Positions 14,625 through 17,659 of a DNA stretch of 17,659 bases are shown one piece after another. The stretch covers positions 1-17,659 of the forward strand of contig CAJTRV010000031.1 in NCBI GenBank assembly GCA_910578855.1, written 5' to 3'. The DNA comes from an uncultured Bacilli bacterium (GTDB lineage Bacteria > Bacillota_I > Bacilli_A > RF39 > UBA660). Below the pieces are notes generated by a model. That model ran no database searches. It was not told the origin of the DNA and was given only the letters and a program-made list of their open reading frames with translations. The translations under genes were made by a program, and so were the position numbers. The number at the start of each line of letters is the position of its first letter. Within the stretch, counting starts at the first letter, position 1.

Positions 14625-14660
14625 GATAAACGCATAGTTTTTATTACTTATGCGTTTATC
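14625..14660. repeat. Perfect 12-bp inverted repeat upstream of the MazG promoter
   Basis: GATAAACGCATA (14625-14636) and TATGCGTTTATC (14649-14660) flank a 12-base loop, 22 bases upstream of the -35 element. With no T-run on either side it is not a classic terminator, so an operator or a protein-binding cruciform is possible. Confidence 0.75.
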
Positions 14661-14744
14661 TTACCTCTTCTTAAACTTTTCTTTTAATTCTTTTAAGATC
14701 ATCATTTCAAGATCTTCCATTTTATTCACTTTAAATTTTTTCAT
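14661..14744 (-). CDS. 27-residue lysine-rich ORF (doubtful)
   Basis: The frame MKKFKVNKMEDLEMMILKEL continues EKFKKR and ends directly at the inverted repeat 14625-14660. It is a plausible amphipathic peptide, but there is no good ribosome site and the ATG lies within a hairpin arm region. It may be the tail of a degraded gene, since the frame stays open about 19 codons upstream of the ATG. Confidence 0.2.
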   Translation of the reverse strand: MKKFKVNKMEDLEMMILKELKEKFKKR

Positions 14745-14747
14745 TAA

Positions 14748-14791
14748 AAAAACGCCTATATCCGATAGATTATCTATGGTAAAACGTTTTT
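14748..14791. terminator. Hairpin with T-runs on both strands
   Basis: AAAAACG (14748-14754) pairs with CGTTTTT (14785-14791), and an inner hairpin ATAGAT-T-ATCTAT (14765-14777) with flanking CC/GG closes the middle. T-rich tracts follow on both strands, so it may be a bidirectional terminator. Confidence 0.45.
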
Positions 14792-14825
14792 CTTTCTTTT
14801 TTCACGATTTTGTCCTGACAATAGA

Positions 14826-14945
14826 TTAATCTACTTTATCAAACAACTCTTTAACAATTAAATCTTTTGAACGTAAATTATTATTTTTCCCTAATAATAA
14901 ATTTTCATAAAATTTAACCAAATAACTACTATCTTCTTTTTTCAT
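14826..14945 (-). CDS. 39-residue ORF (doubtful)
   Basis: The frame MKKEDSSYLVKFYENLLLGK continues with 19 more residues and ends ELFDKVD. Its composition looks protein-like (amphipathic helices), but no ribosome binding site is seen before the ATG at 14943-14945. It could be a small gene of the accessory region or a remnant. Nothing in the neighbourhood suggests a function. Confidence 0.25.
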   Translation of the reverse strand: MKKEDSSYLVKFYENLLLGKNNNLRSKDLIVKELFDKVD

Positions 14946-15342
14946 AAAAAAATATTAAAAATAAAGAAAACCTAGTAAATACAATACTTAACAGTGGTTT
15001 TATGAGTTTGTAAAGGCTCATTTTACCACGAATTTACCACGACACATAAATAAAAATAAACTAATGAATGAGCTTTGATATGACAATACTATTAATTAAT
15101 AACAACAGGAACTTATAAAAAAGTTCTTTTTTGTTATCTGTTTATTATACCGTTTATGGCTCTTTGGTTCTTAGTTTTCTCGGCATAACCGCTTTCGCTT
15201 TTATTCCAATTTCCTAAGAACCATGCACAAAAAAAGTTAGAACGTTTAAAGCGGTCCAACTTCTTATTTTTTTATTAATATGTATGACAACTTTTAATGA
15301 ACATTTCATATAGATATACTGACTAAATTTATCCTCCTGGTT

Positions 15343-15363
15343 CATAGAATATCTAATTCTATG
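15343..15363 (+). repeat. Left copy of an inverted 7-7-7 recombination-type site
   Basis: CATAGAA, TATCTAA and TTCTATG form perfect 7-bp inverted arms around a 7-bp spacer. The same spacer with nearly the same arms recurs in the opposite orientation at 16699-16719, after the tyrosine recombinase gene. Counted from TAGAAT through TATGG, 19 of 20 bases match. Confidence 0.75.
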
Positions 15364-15377
15364 GGCTAGTAAGGGAC

Positions 15378-15395
15378 ACAATTCCAATCAAAAAT
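15378..15395 (+). repeat. Left copy of an 18-bp direct repeat flanking the integrase gene
   Basis: ACAATTCCAATCAAAAAT matches 16787-16804 at 16 of 18 bases in the same orientation. It may be an arm-type site for the N-terminal domain of the integrase, as known for Tn916 Int. Confidence 0.5.
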
Positions 15396-15506
15396 CCACT
15401 ATAACTATATCACTTTATGTCGATATTTGCAATAGTTTTTTATAAATGTGATAAAAATACTGCATTTATACATTTTATTTACAGTCAGGAAAGGGGTCAA
15501 ATTTTT

Positions 15507-16646
15507 GTGCCTAGACGCGGTGAGAATATCCATAAACGTAAAGACGGGCGCTGGGAAGCTCGTTATATCATAGATAGAAAAAATGGCAAAGCGGTCTACC
15601 ATTCTGTTTATGCTAAAACATATAGTGAAGTCAAAGCCAAACTTAAAGCATGTATCACTAAAGAAAAGGACAGTAAAATAGGAAAAGGTTCTAAAAAAAT
15701 GACATTTGATGATGTGTTTCAGGAATGGTTAAGATATAAACAGAATTTTATCAAACAGTCATCTTATAATAAGTATTTTAATTTATATGGCAGTTATATA
15801 AGTGATGTTTTAAAAGATATTTATCTTGATGAAATATCAAACAGTACACTTCAAAAAGCGGTTATTTCAATAATGAATTTAAAGAATAGACGAACCAAAC
15901 AAAAACTGTCAACAAGTACAGTTAGGGGAATCGTATATGTGATTAAGTGCGTTATATTATTTGCGCAAAAACAAGGCTATATCAAAGCGTTTTGTCTGCA
16001 GATAGATATACCAAGCAACGAAACAAAAAGTATTCGAGCCTTAACAAGAGAGGAACAAAGCACTCTTGAATTTCATACCAGATTAAAGCTGGATACTATT
16101 TCCCTGGCGGTACTCATCTGCTTATATACAGGTCTTAGAATTGGTGAGGTATGTGCGCTTCGTTGGGAAGATATCGACCTTAATAATAAATATATAGTTG
16201 TCAATAAGACAGTTCAAAGAATACAACAACATCATGTACCATATAGGGCATCAAAGACGGTTTTAATTACAACACCGCCAAAGACAAACAAAGCTATCAG
16301 AAAAATTCCTATTTCTTCGGTGCTTTACCCAATCTTAAATGAGTACCGTGAGCAAAATTATCATGGCAATAAACACTATGTATTGGTAAATAAAAATGAT
16401 GATATGATTGACCCATGCTCCATACAGTATAAATTTAAAGAGCTGATAAAAAAACTCAAGATAACACCCGTTACCTTTCACGGGTTGCGCCATACCTTTG
16501 CGACCAGATGTATAGAGGTTGGTATGGATATCAAGACCCTTAGCGAAATATTAGGTCATTCCAATGTATCGACAACCATGTCAATTTATGTTCATTCGAC
16601 TGAACAACAGAAAAAAAATCAAATTGAGTTATTGTCACAGTTATAG
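15507..16646 (+). CDS. Tyrosine recombinase of the Tn916 integrase family
   Basis: The 379-residue protein starts MPRRGENIHKRKDGRWEARY, the usual arm-binding N-terminus of Firmicute ICE and phage integrases. A SAM-like core-binding domain (about 60-165, MTFDDVFQEWLRYK) follows, then the catalytic domain. That domain has TGLRIGEVCALRWEDID (first Arg), HGLRHTFATR (His-x-x-Arg), LGHSNVSTTMSIYVH (His and nucleophile Tyr). All catalytic residues are present. A GTG at 15507 is chosen over the ATG at 15417 because GGAAAGGGG lies about 11 bases before it and the family N-terminus begins here. The gene is less AT-rich than the element to its left, so it probably has a different origin. It lacks an adjacent excisionase gene. 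Inverted 21-bp sites flank it. Confidence 0.93.
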   Translation: MPRRGENIHKRKDGRWEARYIIDRKNGKAVYHSVYAKTYSEVKAKLKACITKEKDSKIGKGSKKMTFDDVFQEWLRYKQNFIKQSSYNKYFNLYGSYISDVLKDIYLDEISNSTLQKAVISIMNLKNRRTKQKLSTSTVRGIVYVIKCVILFAQKQGYIKAFCLQIDIPSNETKSIRALTREEQSTLEFHTRLKLDTISLAVLICLYTGLRIGEVCALRWEDIDLNNKYIVVNKTVQRIQQHHVPYRASKTVLITTPPKTNKAIRKIPISSVLYPILNEYREQNYHGNKHYVLVNKNDDMIDPCSIQYKFKELIKKLKITPVTFHGLRHTFATRCIEVGMDIKTLSEILGHSNVSTTMSIYVHSTEQQKKNQIELLSQL

Positions 16647-16698
16647 GGGTAAAAATTATGGTCAAAACCGCTAAACCCCATATAAAATAAAGAAAGTC

Positions 16699-16719
16699 CA
16701 TAGAGTTAGATATTCTACG
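16699..16719 (-). repeat. Right copy of the inverted 7-7-7 recombination-type site
   Basis: On the minus strand it reads CGTAGAA-TATCTAA-CTCTATG. The spacer is identical to that of the left copy at 15343-15363, and only a few arm bases differ. It lies 52 bases after the integrase stop codon. Confidence 0.75.
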
Positions 16720-16786
16720 GATTAAAACTTTATGTGATTATTTATATTCTGCTCATCACAGACAGGTTCTATACAAATAAATTCTT

Positions 16787-16804
16787 ACAATCCCAATCAA
16801 AGAT
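16787..16804 (+). repeat. Right copy of the 18-bp direct repeat
   Basis: ACAATCCCAATCAAAGAT matches 15378-15395 at 16 of 18 bases, same orientation. It lies outside the right inverted site, whereas the left copy lies inside the left one. Confidence 0.5.
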
Positions 16805-16875
16805 TTGCAGTACCATTTTTACAGAAAACATATAACATATATACAAAAATTTAAAACAACATGGAGATATTGAAA

Positions 16876-17130
16876 ATGGCAGTCACTTATAGAAAGGCAA
16901 CATCAATTGAAGAATTAGTAAAAGCTATTCACGGAATGGATATTGAATATGTAAGAGAGTATGGTACATCACTTGTTGTTCCCCTGCTTGACAAAAAAAC
17001 AAAAAAGATAATTGTAAAAGAATTAAAAAAAATGAAAATATATCATAAAGTCAATATTATAGAGACAAACAGCCCTAAGAAATTATATGAGATATTTTCA
17101 GATAAAGGAGGAAAATTTGAAAACAGATGA
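16876..17130 (+). CDS. 84-residue protein of unknown function
   Basis: The product MAVTYRKATSIEELVKAIHG is followed by a basic, strand-helix pattern (SLVVPLLDKKTKKIIVKELKKM), ending near NSPKKLYEIF. I do not recognise it. The ATG at 16876 has GGAG 9 bases upstream; the in-frame ATG at 16861 has no ribosome site of its own. The end overlaps the next gene by 14 bases, which indicates an operon with translational coupling. The location about 230 bases after a tyrosine integrase, on the same strand, suggests cargo of the mobile element or its flank. Confidence 0.7.
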   Translation: MAVTYRKATSIEELVKAIHGMDIEYVREYGTSLVVPLLDKKTKKIIVKELKKMKIYHKVNIIETNSPKKLYEIFSDKGGKFENR

Positions 17131-17455
17131 AACAGTGATAAAATGCAGTGCCCGTCTAGGAGGTACAAAAACAGAATGGGAAACCTATATTAAGCATATT
17201 GATTTTTATCATTCCTACTACAAGGCAGTGATTGAAGATGATGAAAGTATATTTACCGTAATTGTCGGGAACACAGATGAATATAACTGGATTGCTATTC
17301 CCACTATGGAAGTTTCTTGTCCGCTTTCCTCATTTACTAATGTAGATTGGAATTGTGACCACTCAGCGGGACTGATTGGAGTAAAAGACGCAACGACAAT
17401 TGCCGAAGCGATTGCCTGTATTGATAAAAACAAAGAGATATTGAAAAAGCGATAA
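17117..17455 (+). CDS. 112-residue protein of unknown function (possibly DUF6618-like)
   Basis: A TTG at 17117 is chosen as start because a perfect AAAGGAGG ends 5 bases before it, inside the upstream gene. Longer starts in this frame lack such a signal. The product begins MKTDETVIKCSARLGGTKTE and has a mixed alpha/beta look, with IPTMEVSCPLSSFTNVDWN and GLIGVKDATTIAEAIACIDK toward the end. The pattern of an IP..E.SC.LS....W followed by an A-rich helix reminds me of the DUF6618 family of small mobile-element proteins, but this is from memory and weak. A strong terminator overlaps the stop codon. Role unknown; the two small genes form a unit. Confidence 0.75.
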   Translation: MKTDETVIKCSARLGGTKTEWETYIKHIDFYHSYYKAVIEDDESIFTVIVGNTDEYNWIAIPTMEVSCPLSSFTNVDWNCDHSAGLIGVKDATTIAEAIACIDKNKEILKKR

Positions 17456-17476
17456 TTGCTGGTTATCGCTTTTTTT
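17449..17476 (+). terminator. Terminator of the two-gene unit
   Basis: GCGATAA (17449-17455) and TTATCGC (17463-17469) form a 7-bp stem with a 7-base loop followed by seven Ts. The 5' arm contains the stop codon of the 112-residue protein. Confidence 0.9.
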
Positions 17477-17512
17477 ATGCAGTAAAACAATGGTCAAATA
17501 TCAGTATCACAA

Positions 17513-17552
17513 GGTGTAACCATTAAAAAAACAAAATCTAAAAGGTTACACC
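17513..17552. repeat. Inverted repeat GGTGTAACC/GGTTACACC
   Basis: GGTGTAACC (17513-17521) and its exact reverse complement (17544-17552) are 22 bases apart. A third copy, GTGTAACC, lies at 17648-17655 in direct orientation. The repeated 8-9-mer suggests protein-binding sites near an element end or origin. Confidence 0.6.
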
Positions 17553-17606
17553 GCCAAAAGCCATGGTATCACTAGCTTTAGGAGCCAAAAACAGATTAAC
17601 ATATAA

Positions 17607-17639
17607 TGTCATAATATATATATAATATATATTATGACA
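17607..17639. repeat. Perfect 15-bp AT-rich palindrome
   Basis: TGTCATAATATATAT and its reverse complement flank a 3-base centre (ATA). No gene boundary is visible nearby. It lies between the second and third GTGTAACC copies. Confidence 0.7.
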
Positions 17640-17659
17640 CGCCCTCAGTGTAACCCTCA

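Larger units (their letters stand above)
14946..15506. other. Gene-free mosaic region with several hairpins
   Basis: No convincing gene is seen here. It holds a tandem pair of TTTACCACGA (15022-15031 and 15033-15042); a plus-strand terminator GAACTT-ATAAAA-AAGTTC-T6 (15109-15132); a perfect 10-bp inverted repeat TGGTTCTTAG/CTAAGAACCA (15165-15174 and 15214-15223) around 39 bases; and a minus-strand terminator (15229-15262; 8-bp stem with one G-U pair, then seven Ts). Next come a 21-bp recombinase-type site (15343-15363) and the leader of the tyrosine recombinase gene. The pile-up of terminators without genes suggests a junction between mobile elements. Confidence 0.6.

Noticed and set aside
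14990..15050. Short minus-strand frame ending RGKFVVK, which could suggest the tail of another integrase
   Set aside because: The frame upstream shows no recombinase motifs and meets a stop after about 24 codons; the resemblance is too short.
17218..17490. 90-codon minus-strand frame opposite the last small gene
   Set aside because: The plus-strand gene has a perfect ribosome site and terminator; the antisense frame starts inside the terminator region with no signal.
1..17659. CRISPR arrays, tRNA and rRNA genes
   Set aside because: I saw no regularly spaced repeats of CRISPR type and no tRNA or rRNA-like sequence on reading both strands; an RNA-profile search was not possible.

Overview
The window reads as a chromosomal segment of a low-GC, endospore-forming Firmicute. 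A cysteine-rich CotY/CotZ-type spore coat protein, a CwlJ-type spore cortex hydrolase, candidate sigma-K and sigma-E promoters, strong AGGAGG-type ribosome binding sites and high AT content all point that way. A Turicibacter-like or other Erysipelotrichia/Bacilli gut lineage would fit, but the genus is an inference, not something the sequence proves.

Bases 1 to about 9458 look like resident chromosome. In order they hold: the 5' part of a minus-strand gene whose product resembles the eukaryotic HSF recognition helix; a patatin-like phospholipase (minus); a CmpB-family membrane protein (plus); the CotY/Z coat protein (plus); a minus-strand operon of a zinc-ribbon/PH-like membrane protein, a DUF368 polyprenyl-phosphate translocase and a 112-residue protein of unknown function; a 58-residue membrane protein; a DEAD-box RNA helicase with a DbpA-type RNA-binding tail; a lipoprotein; cwlJ; and an amidase-LysM gene. 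Promoters and hairpin terminators are crisp here, and several overlap neighbouring genes.

The amidase-LysM gene has lost its N-terminal catalytic half at about 9459. Immediately beyond the break lies a visibly more AT-rich accessory region. It carries a 94-residue protein, a large serine recombinase, a 33-residue ORF, a long PD-(D/E)XK nuclease-DUF2075/Schlafen-type helicase fusion, and a MazG-like nucleotide pyrophosphohydrolase with its own consensus promoter. The simplest reading is a serine-recombinase element inserted into the amidase gene and carrying a putative phage-defence pair (MazG-like enzyme plus nuclease-helicase). The matching amidase N-terminus is not found elsewhere in the window, so the right end of the element is not defined.

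From about 14.6 kb on there is a mosaic of hairpins and short ORFs. It is followed by a Tn916-family tyrosine recombinase on the plus strand and two overlapping small genes of unknown function. The tyrosine recombinase gene is bracketed by two inverted 21-bp sites of 7-7-7 architecture with identical 7-bp spacers, which could make the integrase cassette invertible. The right margin contains further perfect inverted repeats.
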